Positions 8,372-17,749 of a DNA stretch of 45,908 nt are shown piece by piece; position 1 is the first letter of the stretch; every line of letters starts with the position of its first letter. The translations under genes and the position numbers were made by a program. Source of the DNA: an uncultured Flavobacteriales bacterium (lineage in GTDB: Bacteria; Bacteroidota; Bacteroidia; Flavobacteriales_D; Crocinitomicaceae); NCBI GenBank assembly GCA_913046365.1, contig CAJWRM010000019.1, positions 1-45,908 of the forward strand. Direction: 5' to 3'. The notes beneath the pieces are model-generated. The model ran no database searches and had not been told where the DNA came from. It worked only from the letters and a program-made list of their open reading frames with translations.

Positions 8372-10510
8372 TTATTCGTGACTTTGTATTAATAGCTTTA
8401 AAATTTCTTGTGCAGCCTTTGAAATTTTTGTGCCGGGTCCATAGATACCAAACACGCCACATTTCTCTAAGAATGCGTAGTCTTTTTTAGGAATAACTCC
8501 ACCTACAATAACCATAATGTCTTTTCTGTTAAATTCTTCAAGTGCCTTCAATACCTCAGGAACAAGTGTTTTATGGCCTGCGGCGAGTGATGAGATACCT
8601 AATATATGAACATCATTTTCAATGGCTTGCTTGGCTGCTTCTTTGGGGGTTTGAAATAGCGGACCTATATCTACATCGAACCCAATATCTGCAAATGAGC
8701 TTGCGATAATTTTTGCTCCACGATCATGTCCGTCTTGACCCATTTTAGCGATCATTATTCTAGGTCTTCTTCCTTCTAATTCAACAAATTCTGTTACAAG
8801 CTCTTTCGCTTTTTTAAAATCTTCGTCCATAGCAACCTCTTTTGAATATACACCGCTAATTGATTTTATTTTAGCAGTATATCTTTTGTAGACTTTTTCT
8901 AATGCACTTGATATTTCTCCTAATGTACAGCGAGCTTCAGCACATTTAATTGATAATTCAAGTAGATTTCCATTGTCATTTCTTGCCGCATTTTCAAGTG
9001 CCTTGAGGCATCTTTCTACCTTGCTCTTATCCCTATGCAATTTAATTTCTTTTAGCTTTTCAATTTGCGAAAGTCGTACTTTTTGGTTGTCGACATCAAG
9101 AATATCTATTTCCTTATCTTCCTTGTAGGGAAACAAGTTAAGCCCTATAATATGGTCTTTACCAGAATCTATGCGGGCCTGCTTCTTTGCCGCTGCCTCT
9201 TCGATTCTGAGCTTCGGAATGCCTGTTTCAATAGCTTTTGCCATTCCACCCAGTTCTTCAACCTCAGTAATGAGTTTCGATGCTTCTTTTAGCAAGTCAT
9301 TTGTCGTTTTCTCAATGAAGTAGCTATTGTGATAAGGATCTATGAATGAGGTGATTCCTATTTCTTTTTGTAGAAACAACTGCGTATTTCGGGCAATTCT
9401 TGCTGAGAAATCTGTTGGAAGTGCAATTGCTTCATCCAAGGCATTTGTATGCAAAGACTGGGTTCCTCCAAACGTGGCTGACATCGCCTCAATGCATGTC
9501 CTGCAAATATTATTGAAAGGGTCTTGTTCAGTTAAAGACCATCCCGATGTTTGGCAGTGTGTTCTTAATGACATTGACTTTGGATTATTGGGTTCGAATT
9601 CGCTTAATAATTTTGCCCATAAAATCCTGCCAGCGCGTAATTTTGCAATTTCCATATGATAATTCATGCCAATGGCCCAAAAGAAACTCAATCTTGGTGC
9701 AAAATCATCTATTTTTAGACCTGCCTTTATACCCGTTCTTACATATTCTAGTCCATCTGCAATTGTATATGCCAATTCAATAGACGCTGTTGCACCAGCC
9801 TCGTGCATATGGTAGCCAGATATTGAAATAGAATTAAATTTTGGCATATGGTTAGAAGTGTATTTGAAAATATCAGATATAATCCTCATCGACGGGGCAG
9901 GAGGGTAGATGTAGGTGTTTCGAACCATGAATTCTTTTAGAATGTCATTTTGAATTGTCCCTGCTAAGTCCTGTTCATTAACTCCCGATTCTCGCGCTGC
10001 TGCAATATAAAAAGCCATTATAGGCAAGACGGCACCATTCATAGTCATTGAAACCGACATTTTGTCCAAAGGAATTTCATTGAACAAGGTTTTCATATCC
10101 TCTATGCTATCGATTGCAACTCCAGCCTTTCCAACATCACCCTGCACACGTTCATGGTCGGAATCGTAACCTCTGTGCGTCGCCAAATCGAAAGCTACAG
10201 ATAGGCCCTTTTGCCCAGCTTTTAAATTTCTTTTATAAAATGCATTTGAGTCTTCTGCCGTTGAAAATCCGGCGTATTGTCGAACTGTCCATGGTCGACT
10301 CGTATACATTGAGCTATATGGACCTCCCAAAAATGGGGCAAACCCTGAAACAAATTTCACATGGTGCAAGCCATTTAGGTCTTCACAGGTATATTTCGTT
10401 TTAAAACGGATTTTCTCAGCAGTTTCGAATGTCTCTCCTAATTCCTTTTCTTCGGGATTTTTTAGAAAATCTGCTTCGCTGAGTGCTTTATATTTATTTC
10501 GCCTATGCAT
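8372..10510 (-). CDS. scpA: Methylmalonyl-CoA mutase, large (B12-binding) subunit
   Basis: The catalytic subunit of the adenosylcobalamin-dependent isomerase that converts methylmalonyl-CoA to succinyl-CoA and back in propionate metabolism. The N-terminal TIM barrel shows [20 protein letters not shown] and [12 protein letters not shown]. The last ~135 residues are the cobalamin domain, with DGHDRG carrying the cobalt-ligand His, then [12 protein letters not shown] and [10 protein letters not shown]. The frame opens at a TTG (10525), but ATG 10510 is preceded by the purine-rich AGGGAGGGA, a good ribosome site, and gives 712 residues, normal for the family. It overlaps the small-subunit stop by 8 bases, so the two subunits are likely coupled. 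This gene is also called mutB or mcmA. Confidence 0.97.
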   Translation of the reverse strand: MHRRNKYKALSEADFLKNPEEKELGETFETAEKIRFKTKYTCEDLNGLHHVKFVSGFAPFLGGPYSSMYTSRPWTVRQYAGFSTAEDSNAFYKRNLKAGQKGLSVAFDLATHRGYDSDHERVQGDVGKAGVAIDSIEDMKTLFNEIPLDKMSVSMTMNGAVLPIMAFYIAAARESGVNEQDLAGTIQNDILKEFMVRNTYIYPPAPSMRIISDIFKYTSNHMPKFNSISISGYHMHEAGATASIELAYTIADGLEYVRTGIKAGLKIDDFAPRLSFFWAIGMNYHMEIAKLRAGRILWAKLLSEFEPNNPKSMSLRTHCQTSGWSLTEQDPFNNICRTCIEAMSATFGGTQSLHTNALDEAIALPTDFSARIARNTQLFLQKEIGITSFIDPYHNSYFIEKTTNDLLKEASKLITEVEELGGMAKAIETGIPKLRIEEAAAKKQARIDSGKDHIIGLNLFPYKEDKEIDILDVDNQKVRLSQIEKLKEIKLHRDKSKVERCLKALENAARNDNGNLLELSIKCAEARCTLGEISSALEKVYKRYTAKIKSISGVYSKEVAMDEDFKKAKELVTEFVELEGRRPRIMIAKMGQDGHDRGAKIIASSFADIGFDVDIGPLFQTPKEAAKQAIENDVHILGISSLAAGHKTLVPEVLKALEEFNRKDIMVIVGGVIPKKDYAFLEKCGVFGIYGPGTKISKAAQEILKLLIQSHE

Positions 10511-11744
10511 TCCCTCCCTTTTCAAAAATTAAATATTCAAAATCCAAATAGCTTGGTACTTTTGACCATGTGTTTTTTTGTTCCTTGTTATTTTTGAATA
10601 AGTTGATACCTATTAGCTCTTGATCGGCCTTCTCAAATGCATCTGATTTTATAACCCTTGTTTTATGAATGCTTTCTTTCAGATGCTCAATGATTATATC
10701 GTTATCCTCTATCTCCATGAACTTTAAAAATTGAGACCAACACTTTTGGATCAAAACAAGTGTCATTTTCTCACTAAGATAAGCCCCTCTCATTGGGTCA
10801 TTAACCTTCGTTAAATAGGATTCTTCTTTTAATATATGTGATATATTCAGTGCTAACCTTTTATAAAACCAGTTGTTAGGTTCCATAGAATAGGTGTGGG
10901 AAGAATGTATTAATACAGCGCTCACTCCACCACTAATCGAAGATATGCTTTCCGTCGTTTGTCTCAGAACATTGGTGTCAGGGTCTTTTAAAGATTTATT
11001 TGTCCAGCCCATCCTTCCCAATATTGATGTCTTTGGAATTGATTTGTTATTCTTCAGAAGAATGTGACGCCAAAGCCATTTTAACGTTCTAACCTTGGCC
11101 AGTTCTATAAAAAAATCGGACCCAATACCAATTTCAAATGATATGTTGCTCGGATCCGTTTTACAGATCAAGGATTCTGCAAAATAAAGAATTGTACTTA
11201 GCTGATCCTTCGAATTCGCTCCAATTTGCTCCAAATGGAACCCATTGACCATGAGCTTAAACCCCGCTTCAAGTATAGAATTTATATCGTGAGGTCGCAA
11301 TGGATCAATTGATATACTTACATGTTTTTTTGCGCTTTTGGGTATGAAATTAATGAAGGCCTGTAGCTCATTTTCTTCCTCAAAGGCAACGATAATATTT
11401 ATATACTCGATATGAATTTCTTTAAAAACCAAATTCCAATCTGTGGATTTCGTGGAAATATTAAAGTACAAAACGTTGGCCCCTTGCGAGAGACATTTTA
11501 AAGCAAAAGCATTCGCTTTTTTTTCATTTAAAACAGGGATGTAGGCACTAATTCCCCAATCATTTGGATCGCTACTTTGATGAGCGCCAAAATCGTAGTC
11601 CAATGTTTTTTGTGAGGGATCAAATTCTATTCCTTCCACTTCATTCTTGTAGGAAAGATTTCCAATGACTTTTGTTTCCGCCTTTATTTTTGATCTCCAT
11701 GCTTCGAGATCAGGTGCATTAAAATTATCCAAGTTGAACTTCAT
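10503..11744 (-). CDS. mutA: Methylmalonyl-CoA mutase, small subunit
   Basis: The non-catalytic partner of the large subunit next to it. It resembles the mutase barrel ([30 protein letters not shown]-like [31 protein letters not shown]) but has no DxHxxG cobalamin box. I chose ATG 11744 (413 residues). The upstream TTG at 11762 is in frame, but it forms the end of an exact TAnnTTTG promoter box and so is unlikely to be translated. The gene precedes and overlaps the large-subunit gene, which fits a heterodimer made from one mRNA. The sequence is diverged, as is normal for this subunit. Confidence 0.93.
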   Translation of the reverse strand: MKFNLDNFNAPDLEAWRSKIKAETKVIGNLSYKNEVEGIEFDPSQKTLDYDFGAHQSSDPNDWGISAYIPVLNEKKANAFALKCLSQGANVLYFNISTKSTDWNLVFKEIHIEYINIIVAFEEENELQAFINFIPKSAKKHVSISIDPLRPHDINSILEAGFKLMVNGFHLEQIGANSKDQLSTILYFAESLICKTDPSNISFEIGIGSDFFIELAKVRTLKWLWRHILLKNNKSIPKTSILGRMGWTNKSLKDPDTNVLRQTTESISSISGGVSAVLIHSSHTYSMEPNNWFYKRLALNISHILKEESYLTKVNDPMRGAYLSEKMTLVLIQKCWSQFLKFMEIEDNDIIIEHLKESIHKTRVIKSDAFEKADQELIGINLFKNNKEQKNTWSKVPSYLDFEYLIFEKGGNA

Positions 11745-11759
11745 ACGTGCTTGCTCATT

Positions 11760-11767
11760 CAAAGATA
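11760..11767 (-). promoter_or_regulatory. Bacteroidota -7 box for the methylmalonyl-CoA mutase operon
   Basis: On the minus strand the sequence is TATCTTTG, an exact TAnnTTTG match. It ends 15 bases before the ATG at 11744. No -33 TTG at 19-20 bp is apparent. The box helps choose the start, because the alternative TTG start is the last three bases of the element. Confidence 0.55.
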
Positions 11768-11817
11768 GAATAAATGATTCTATTGAGGTGAATCACACAA
11801 AATGAATCTATTATGTT

Positions 11818-11848
11818 TTGTCCTCAGTCATCTTTTTTTGTAATTTCA
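11818..11848 (+). promoter_or_regulatory. Weak promoter candidate for the PorV-like operon
   Basis: A TTG at 11818-11820 and TAATTTCA at 11841-11848 are separated by 20 bases, close to the Bacteroidota TTG-N19-TAnnTTTG layout. The -7 element has two mismatches. The ATG follows at 11875. This is only a suggestion. Confidence 0.25.
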
Positions 11849-11874
11849 AAACAACAATTTAATACATCACGAAA

Positions 11875-12711
11875 ATGGGGTTTCACCGTCTTACTGAAGC
11901 ATGCATGATTTTTGCTTTCCCTATTTTATTGAATAGCTTTTGTCACGCTCAGGGCTATGGCTTTTCCGGGAGCAGATCTCAAGGTCTCGCAAATGCTAGT
12001 GTATGTCTAGATGATGTTTTTTCATACCATAATAACCCCGCAAATTTAGCAAACATTGAAGCTGTCTCTTTTGGTTTGGCTTATGAAAATAGATTTTTAT
12101 TAAAAGAGCTTCAACATCAAAGTTATTCAGTTTCAATTCCTATGGGAAGAGGAGTCTTTTCTGTTGGTGGGAACACGTTCGGCTATAAGGACTTTAGAAC
12201 CTTTAAGAATGGCTTGGGTTACGCCATGAAGCTTTTAGATGACTTATCTGTTGGTGTTCAAATTAATCATCAAATGATTCGACTTTCCGGTCCTTATGGA
12301 ATTAATCAAACGGTTACTGGTGAATTTGGTCTTTCATATAAAATAACTAAAGACTGGCGTTTTGGGATGGCGATTTTCAATGTTGGACGAAATCAATTGA
12401 TTGAAGATCCTGTGGAACGTTATGGTTCATCTATGCGATTGGGAAGTGCCTATAAAGTCTCTAATATGGTTCTGTTTGTTGCAGAATTAGAAAAGGACAT
12501 CCTCAACCCAATGCGATTTAAGTCAGGAATTGAGTATAAACCTCTTCAGAATATGATTTTCAGGATTGGTTTTGCCACAAATCCAATTGAGCTAAGTTTT
12601 GGTTTAGGTTGGTTGTTTTCGGAAAGGTACCATTTGGATTTCGGCACCCAATACCATCAAATTATTGGTTGGTCACCCAACGTATCTTTTCGATTTGATT
12701 TAAAGAAATGA
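11875..12711 (+). CDS. PorV/PorQ-like outer membrane beta-barrel protein
   Basis: A 278-residue exported protein. The signal peptide ends around residue 26 (NSFCHAQG). The mature start GFSGSRSQGLANASVCLDDV, then FSYHNNPANLANI, is the usual opening of the PorV/PorQ group and FadL-like Bacteroidota barrels, where a conserved NPA follows a segment naming the protein's own strand. Alternating hydrophobic strands continue to the aromatic end VSFRFDLKK. Some relatives work in type IX secretion, but porQ or porV identity cannot be settled here. Its stop overlaps the next gene's ATG by 4 bases, so the two are probably made together and may act together in the outer membrane. Confidence 0.75.
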   Translation: MGFHRLTEACMIFAFPILLNSFCHAQGYGFSGSRSQGLANASVCLDDVFSYHNNPANLANIEAVSFGLAYENRFLLKELQHQSYSVSIPMGRGVFSVGGNTFGYKDFRTFKNGLGYAMKLLDDLSVGVQINHQMIRLSGPYGINQTVTGEFGLSYKITKDWRFGMAIFNVGRNQLIEDPVERYGSSMRLGSAYKVSNMVLFVAELEKDILNPMRFKSGIEYKPLQNMIFRIGFATNPIELSFGLGWLFSERYHLDFGTQYHQIIGWSPNVSFRFDLKK

Positions 12712-14780
12712 AACAAGTTCTATTCTTCATATCAATGCTTTTAAGCCTCACTTTTCACGCTCAAGAGCGAAGTGAAATTATTCAGCAGCGCATTGAGTTT
12801 ATTTCTGAACAATTGGAGACTGAAAATATAGATTTAACTAATCTTTTAGAGCAATTTAATTTCTATATAGATAACCCGATTGATTTGAATAAGTCTTCTC
12901 GGGAAACCTTAAATGACCTAGGATTACTTACAGATATTCAAATTAGTGACCTACTGGTGCATAGAAAGTTGCATGGCAAGCTGATTTCTATATATGAGCT
13001 ACAGAGTTTGAAGTTTTGGGATCTTGAGACTATTTATTTAGTGCTGCCTTTTGTGACGCTAGATGAACGCTTAGATGGTCTCCATCTTACTTTTAACGAG
13101 GCCATGAGAGAAGGTAAGTTTGATTGGTTCCTGCGTTTTCAGCCGACAATCGAAAAAAAAGCCGGATATCAAGATGTTCCTGACTCTCTATTGGAACAAT
13201 CTAGCAAGTATTATTATGGTAATGATCATAAATATTACTCTCGCTTCAGGTATTCATACAAAACAAACATAAGTATTGGTATTACTGCCGAAAAAGATGC
13301 CGGTGAATCATTTTTTAGAGGTGCTCAAAAAAATGGTTTTGATTTTTATTCAGCTCATGCATTTTACAAAGGGGGTAAGTACCTGAAATCTGTTGCCTTA
13401 GGCGATTATCAAATTCAACTGGGACAGGGATTAAATTTGTGGTCGAGTTACGCTTTTGGTAAATCATCTGATATTCTAACAATGAAGCGTAATCCAGTTT
13501 CTATTAAACCTTACACTTCCGTTGATGAATCTAGGTTTTTTCGTGGTGCTGCAATTAATTTAGCCTACAAGAAGCTTGAGCTAGTGTTGTTTTCTTCTTT
13601 TAAAAGAATTGATGCCAGTGGTGTTCAAGATTCTTTGCAAGAAAATTTAGAGTTTGTATCCTCTATCAATCTTTCTGGTTTGCATCGTACTTATTCTGAG
13701 ATTGCAAAAAAAGATGCATTAAAAGAGTTTATTACAGGTGCTTCAATTCAGTTTCAAAACGACTTTTTAAAGCTTGGAATTCAGGGTGTTTATTTACATT
13801 ATGACCAACCGGTTCAATTGAATCCAAGGCCGTATAATCAATTTTATTTTACTGGTAACAATTGTCTTTCCTTAAGTTCCGACTATAATTATGTGTACAG
13901 AAACCTTAATGTTTTTGGGGAGGTAGCATACTCAGTCAATGAGAACTACTCTGGCTTGGCCATGCTCCATGGAGCCTTGCTTGCAATTGATACGCGCTTC
14001 AGTCTAGGACTATTATATCGCGACTATGATGAAGCATACCAAACTATGTATAATGCAGGTTTTTCAGAGGGTAGTAGAACTCAAAATGAGAATGGATTAT
14101 ATACGGGATTTAAATTTAAAATCTCCAAAGCGTGGTCGGTGAATGCTTACACTGATGTTTTTGAATTTCCATGGATGAAATATGGTGTTGATGCACCGTC
14201 AAAGGGACATGAGTTTTTGATTCAACCTATTTATAAACCTAGTAAGGCATTTGAGTTATATGTCAGATTTCGCGAGCAGCTTCGTCAAAAAAATGAGTCT
14301 CCGTCTACTGGCGTGATCACGAACGTTGAAAACGTTTTACAGCGTAATTTTAGAATTAATATCAGCAACAAAATAAATAAGGTACTTACCTTAAAAAGTA
14401 GGATCGAATGGGTTTCTATTAAACGCGATAGTCGGGCAAAGGAAAAGGGATTATTGATTACACAAGATATTGCATATAAACCAAAATCTTTTCCACTTTC
14501 ATTCAACCTAAGGTACGCGCTCTTTGACACGGATAGTTACGATACGCGAATCTATTCATACGAGAATAATGCTTTATATGTTTTTTCTGTTCCTGCATAT
14601 TACTTTCAGGGGAGTCGTTGTTATCTTTTGGCAAGATATTCCTTTGGTCGTTCCACAGATCTGTGGGTGAAATATGGTTTTTTTCTTTACAATAATCGTG
14701 ATGAGATTGGTTCTGGAGCCGAACAAATACAAGGGGATCGGAAATCAGACTTAACAATTCAGCTAAGGATATCTTTTTAA
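12708..14780 (+). CDS. Exported helix-hairpin-helix protein with C-terminal beta-barrel
   Basis: A 690-residue protein with a signal peptide (SLTFHAQ, about residues 1-19). Residues about 55-110 are a ComEA-like helix-hairpin-helix pair: NPIDLNKSSRETLNDLGLL, then LLVHRKLHGKLISIYELQSL. From about residue 140 onward it is rich in amphipathic beta strands (YYSRFRYSYKTNISIG, SVALGDYQIQLGQGLNLWSS, FSLGLLYRDYDEAY) and ends LTIQLRISF with a terminal Phe, as outer membrane barrels do. Bacteroidota genomes contain similar proteins, annotated only as HhH domain-containing. It is translationally coupled to the PorV-like gene. An outer membrane protein holding a DNA-binding-type fold in the periplasm is a reasonable inference; its role is unknown. 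Confidence 0.75.
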   Translation: MKQVLFFISMLLSLTFHAQERSEIIQQRIEFISEQLETENIDLTNLLEQFNFYIDNPIDLNKSSRETLNDLGLLTDIQISDLLVHRKLHGKLISIYELQSLKFWDLETIYLVLPFVTLDERLDGLHLTFNEAMREGKFDWFLRFQPTIEKKAGYQDVPDSLLEQSSKYYYGNDHKYYSRFRYSYKTNISIGITAEKDAGESFFRGAQKNGFDFYSAHAFYKGGKYLKSVALGDYQIQLGQGLNLWSSYAFGKSSDILTMKRNPVSIKPYTSVDESRFFRGAAINLAYKKLELVLFSSFKRIDASGVQDSLQENLEFVSSINLSGLHRTYSEIAKKDALKEFITGASIQFQNDFLKLGIQGVYLHYDQPVQLNPRPYNQFYFTGNNCLSLSSDYNYVYRNLNVFGEVAYSVNENYSGLAMLHGALLAIDTRFSLGLLYRDYDEAYQTMYNAGFSEGSRTQNENGLYTGFKFKISKAWSVNAYTDVFEFPWMKYGVDAPSKGHEFLIQPIYKPSKAFELYVRFREQLRQKNESPSTGVITNVENVLQRNFRINISNKINKVLTLKSRIEWVSIKRDSRAKEKGLLITQDIAYKPKSFPLSFNLRYALFDTDSYDTRIYSYENNALYVFSVPAYYFQGSRCYLLARYSFGRSTDLWVKYGFFLYNNRDEIGSGAEQIQGDRKSDLTIQLRISF

Positions 14781-14808
14781 TTTTTTTATTTGAGTGTTAC
14801 TTTTTAAA

Positions 14809-14816
14809 TGCCTTTG
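14809..14816 (+). promoter_or_regulatory. Possible -7 box upstream of the sigma factor gene
   Basis: TGCCTTTG matches TAnnTTTG with one mismatch, 69 bp before the chosen ATG of the sigma factor. A TTTG lies upstream at about 14789-14792, giving a spacer of only 16 bases. The evidence is weak. Confidence 0.25.
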
Positions 14817-14885
14817 CGTTAGGTAAAGTATAAGGTGCTCCTGCAAGTGCATTTTATACCATGTCAAACTAGAAAACAAAGTACT

Positions 14886-15452
14886 ATGTCCTCAACTTCA
14901 CTGTATCACCAGAGTGATACCCGTATTCAAACGGAACTTCAAATTATTGAAAAGTCTAAAATCAACCCTCAACATTTCGCTCCGCTTTATGACCAATATT
15001 ACGAAAGCATTTTTAGATATGTAATCAAGCGTATTAATGATTCGGATTTGGCTTGTGACATTACCTCGAATGTCTTTGTCAAGGCTATCACCAATCTTTC
15101 AAAATATGAGTTTAGAGGCTTGCCCTTTTCATCTTGGTTGTTTAGAATTGCTAAAAGTGAGGTTTATCAGTCGTTTAGAGACCAAAAGGCTAAAAGAACG
15201 GTGAGTATCGATAAAGTAACAATTGTTCAGGTTTTTGAAGAGCTAGAGGTAGATGCTCTTGATGAACACAAGGAAAAACTAAAAATAGCCTTGAGGAGAA
15301 TAAATGAAAATGACCTTGCTCTAATTGAGATGCGTTATTTTGAAAAACGATCGTATCGCGAAATTGGTGAGATTTTAAGTGTAACGGAAAACAATGCAAA
15401 AGTTAAGACCTTTAGAGCATTACAAAAATTGAAAGTATTATTTAAGGAATAA
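14886..15452 (+). CDS. RNA polymerase sigma-70 family factor (ECF-like)
   Basis: Directs RNA polymerase to a subset of promoters. ATG 14886 gives 188 residues; the frame extends to 14835, but the extra 17 residues are not sigma-like. Region 2 covers about residues 25-95 (YDQYYESIFRYVIKRI, DLACDITSNVFVKA, WLFRIAKSEVYQSFRD). Region 4 covers about residues 130-185 (ALIEMRYFEKRSYREIGEIL, NNAKVKTFRALQKL). The two-domain layout with no region 3 is that of ECF sigma factors. Four bases after its stop begins a 57-residue membrane protein, a plausible membrane-bound partner. The target genes are not shown by the sequence; the DUF6089-like barrel just downstream is one candidate. Confidence 0.9.
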   Translation: MSSTSLYHQSDTRIQTELQIIEKSKINPQHFAPLYDQYYESIFRYVIKRINDSDLACDITSNVFVKAITNLSKYEFRGLPFSSWLFRIAKSEVYQSFRDQKAKRTVSIDKVTIVQVFEELEVDALDEHKEKLKIALRRINENDLALIEMRYFEKRSYREIGEILSVTENNAKVKTFRALQKLKVLFKE

Positions 15453-15456
15453 GTAT

Positions 15457-15630
15457 ATGAGAAAAATTTTATTCAACAAAAAAGAGCTAAGCTCTGATCA
15501 AATTAAAAGCATGCGCGATTTCGATTTGGTCCTAAAAAAAGTTAAAGCGCAGCGAGATTATTGGAGTAGTCCATGGTTCTATGGAACCGTAGGTTTAGCG
15601 TCTATATTGTCCTTCTTAATGTTTATTTGA
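15457..15630 (+). CDS. 57-residue membrane protein coupled to the sigma factor
   Basis: ATG 15457 lies 4 bases after the sigma factor stop, and TGA ends at 15630. The protein starts MRKILFNKKELSSDQIKSMR, continues with a charged segment (DFDLVLKKVKAQRDYW) and ends in one hydrophobic helix of about 18 residues (FYGTVGLASILSFLMFI). The topology would be a cytosolic tail of about 38 residues and a C-terminal anchor. Its position suggests an anti-sigma or sigma-tethering role, but it is far shorter than ordinary anti-sigma factors and has no recognisable anti-sigma domain. The frame, start and spacing make it a convincing gene; the function is inferred from context. Confidence 0.7.
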   Translation: MRKILFNKKELSSDQIKSMRDFDLVLKKVKAQRDYWSSPWFYGTVGLASILSFLMFI

Positions 15631-15663
15631 TGGGTTCGAGTTATTAATTAACCCTTTTCTCTT

Positions 15664-15693
15664 TTGTAAACTAGGGAAAATTCCCTAATTTCG
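15664..15693 (+). promoter_or_regulatory. Promoter with embedded palindrome for the DUF6089-like barrel gene
   Basis: TTG at 15664-15666, a 19-base spacer, and TAATTTCG at 15686-15693 fit the Bacteroidota promoter with one mismatch in the -7 box. Within the spacer and touching the -7 box is a perfect 7-2-7 inverted repeat: TAGGGAA at 15672-15678, AA, then TTCCCTA at 15681-15687. A dimeric regulator bound there would block or assist polymerase. The ATG is at 15718, leaving a short leader. Confidence 0.55.
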
Positions 15694-15717
15694 TAAAGAA
15701 TTACAATATGTTTTAAG

Positions 15718-16647
15718 ATGAAAAAAGTTACATTCTTCTTTTTCTTTTCATTGTTTCTGTTCTCTTTACGAGGACAGCACGCAAACTTTAACTCCCAAAG
15801 GAATTGGTCTTTGCATAAAAAAGAACTACAAATTGGTGTAGGTGCAACTCAATTTAACGGTGATTTGGGTGGTGCTGAAGGTATAGGTCGTGACTATAGT
15901 TTAAAGGATATTAACTGGCCTTCAACTGGTGTTGCTTTTTGGTTGGGATATAGACAACGATTTCATCCTTACTTTGCAACAACAACTAGTTTGTGTGTTT
16001 TTAATCTTAAAGGGGCTGATTCACTTTCAGCCAATGTTAATCGTAATGCAAGAAACTTGCACTTTAGAAGTCTAGGTGTAGAAATTCAACAAAGAATTGA
16101 ATGGATTTTTGCAGCAAATGAGAAATTTGGTTCAACGTACAACTTGCCAGGCAATTATTCTAAGAAAAACAGATCTCAACAATATTATGTGTTTGGTGGT
16201 ATTGGATTATGCTACTTCAACCCTAGAGCAATGGATGCCGATGGTAATTGGACTTCATTGAGAAAATTAAGAACCGAAGGTCAGAGTAAAGCATATTCTC
16301 CAGTGACGCTTACCATGCCGGCGGGAATTGGTTTCCGAATGGGTATTTCTAGGATGTGGCGCGTCGGTATTGAGCTAGCATATGTCAAAACGTTTACTGA
16401 CTATATGGATGATGTCAGCACGGTCTATGCAGATCCTATTAACCTATCAACTGAAGCACAACAGTTTGCAAACATGGCTGATCCTGGGGACGTAACTTTT
16501 GCACCTGGACAGCAGCGTGGTGATTCAGATCAAAAGGATGCATACTATCACATGAATGTCGTGTTTACGCGAAACCTTACATATAAAGATTACGGAAAGC
16601 AGCGTAAGAAATTGAACTTAAAATCAATGGGTAGATACAAGGTTTAA
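15718..16647 (+). CDS. DUF6089-like outer membrane beta-barrel protein
   Basis: A 309-residue exported protein with a signal peptide ending near residue 20 (FSLRGQ). The mature start KKELQIGVGATQFNGDLGG, followed by GVAFWLGYRQRFHPYFA, matches the beta-barrel type annotated as DUF6089 in Bacteroidota. Glycine-aromatic strands run through YYVFGGIGLCYFNP and GIGFRMGISRMWRVGIELAY. No enzymatic motif is seen, so it is likely a structural or pore-forming outer membrane protein of unknown role. It follows the sigma factor pair but has its own promoter with a palindrome, and a strong hairpin terminator closes the unit. Confidence 0.75.
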   Translation: MKKVTFFFFFSLFLFSLRGQHANFNSQRNWSLHKKELQIGVGATQFNGDLGGAEGIGRDYSLKDINWPSTGVAFWLGYRQRFHPYFATTTSLCVFNLKGADSLSANVNRNARNLHFRSLGVEIQQRIEWIFAANEKFGSTYNLPGNYSKKNRSQQYYVFGGIGLCYFNPRAMDADGNWTSLRKLRTEGQSKAYSPVTLTMPAGIGFRMGISRMWRVGIELAYVKTFTDYMDDVSTVYADPINLSTEAQQFANMADPGDVTFAPGQQRGDSDQKDAYYHMNVVFTRNLTYKDYGKQRKKLNLKSMGRYKV

Positions 16648-16667
16648 TTCAACCGATAAAATATTTT

Positions 16668-16693
16668 AAAGCGAGTTCATACTCGCTTTTTTT
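16668..16693 (+). terminator. Rho-independent terminator after the DUF6089-like gene
   Basis: The stem GCGAGT (16671-16676), loop TCAT and ACTCGC (16681-16686) is followed by seven T residues. Flanking AAA and TTT can extend the stem. It lies 20 bases after the stop of the DUF6089-like gene and ends only 12 bases before the pyrD ATG. Confidence 0.9.
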
Positions 16694-16694
16694 A

Positions 16695-16702
16695 TACCTT
16701 TG
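16695..16702 (+). promoter_or_regulatory. Bacteroidota -7 box immediately before pyrD
   Basis: TACCTTTG is an exact TAnnTTTG match starting right after the terminator T-run and ending 3 bases before the pyrD ATG at 16706. A start site at the usual distance would fall on or next to the ATG, so the message may be leaderless. The -33 region would lie inside the terminator stem and has no TTG. Confidence 0.5.
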
Positions 16703-16705
16703 AAT

Positions 16706-17749
16706 ATGTACTATCTACTCCGAAGAATACTCTTTGTTTTCGATCCAGAAAAGGTGCATTATTTCACAATGGATAGTCTATCATTACTTCTTAGATTACC
16801 TCCTTTACGTTGGCTTTTTAATAGCTTATTTCTCTGTAATGACACGGGTCTAGAGACAGATGTTTTTGGTTTGAAATTTAAAAATCCTGTTGGCTTGGCT
16901 GCTGGCTTCGATAAGAACGCCAGGTACATTAATGAATTATCATATTGTGGTTTTGGATTCATCGAGATTGGTACATTAACACCTAAAGCTCAAGCTGGAA
17001 ACCCAAAGGTTAGATTGTTTCGATTAAAGGAAGATCACGGAATCATAAATCGCATGGGTTTTAATAATGAAGGTGTAGAAATGGCTATTCACCACCTCAA
17101 AAAGGCCCGGAAGAATGGAGTTATTGTAGGTGGGAATATTGGAAAGAATAAAGTTACACCTAATGAAAAAGCAGTAGATGATTATCTTATTTGCTTTGAA
17201 CGTTTATTTGACTTTGTAGATTATTTTGTTGTGAATGTATCCTCTCCAAATACTCCTAACTTAAGAGCGCTTCAAGAAAAGGAACCTTTAGAACATTTGT
17301 TAAACGTACTTGTATCTAAAAACAATACCTACGATAATCCGAAACCAATTTTATTGAAAATCGCTCCTGATTTATCCAATACTCAATTAGATGATATTGT
17401 GGATCTTTTTTCATCAACCCATATTGATGGTTTAATCGCTACGAACACTACAATTTCACGAGAAAATCTAGTTACAGATGTTAAAGTAGTTAAAGGAATC
17501 GGTGCCGGTGGGCTTTCTGGTCGTCCAGTTAAAAATAGATCCACTGAAGTAATCAGGTATATTACAAATAAATCTCATGGTAAAATCCCTATTATTGGGG
17601 TCGGTGGTATTCATTCGGAGGAAGATGCCATAGAAAAATTAAAAGCTGGAGCTACCTTGATTCAAATGTATACAGGATTTATTTATGAGGGCCCTGCGGT
17701 AATAAAAAGAATTAATAAGGCAATCATTGAGTACAGAAGAAATAAATAA
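16706..17749 (+). CDS. pyrD: Dihydroorotate dehydrogenase (quinone), class 2
   Basis: Membrane-associated FMN enzyme that oxidises dihydroorotate to orotate in pyrimidine synthesis, passing electrons to menaquinone. It has 347 residues. The N-terminal helix segment [20 protein letters not shown] is typical of the quinone-linked class. Landmarks are [43 protein letters not shown], and [12 protein letters not shown] with the catalytic Ser of class 2, then [14 protein letters not shown] and [16 protein letters not shown] chose ATG 16706 over TTG 16700 because that TTG belongs to an exact -7 promoter box and MYYLLRR is the normal family start. Its 3' end overlaps the HMG-CoA lyase frame by 23 bases. 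Confidence 0.97.
   Translation: MYYLLRRILFVFDPEKVHYFTMDSLSLLLRLPPLRWLFNSLFLCNDTGLETDVFGLKFKNPVGLAAGFDKNARYINELSYCGFGFIEIGTLTPKAQAGNPKVRLFRLKEDHGIINRMGFNNEGVEMAIHHLKKARKNGVIVGGNIGKNKVTPNEKAVDDYLICFERLFDFVDYFVVNVSSPNTPNLRALQEKEPLEHLLNVLVSKNNTYDNPKPILLKIAPDLSNTQLDDIVDLFSSTHIDGLIATNTTISRENLVTDVKVVKGIGAGGLSGRPVKNRSTEVIRYITNKSHGKIPIIGVGGIHSEEDAIEKLKAGATLIQMYTGFIYEGPAVIKRINKAIIEYRRNK

Noticed and set aside
9342..9659. 105-residue frame on the plus strand
   Set aside because: It is antisense to the methylmalonyl-CoA mutase large subunit, an unmistakable gene; there is no family resemblance or start context.
11745..11762. TTG start for the mutase small subunit
   Set aside because: This TTG forms the end of an exact TATCTTTG promoter box; ATG 11744 is more natural.
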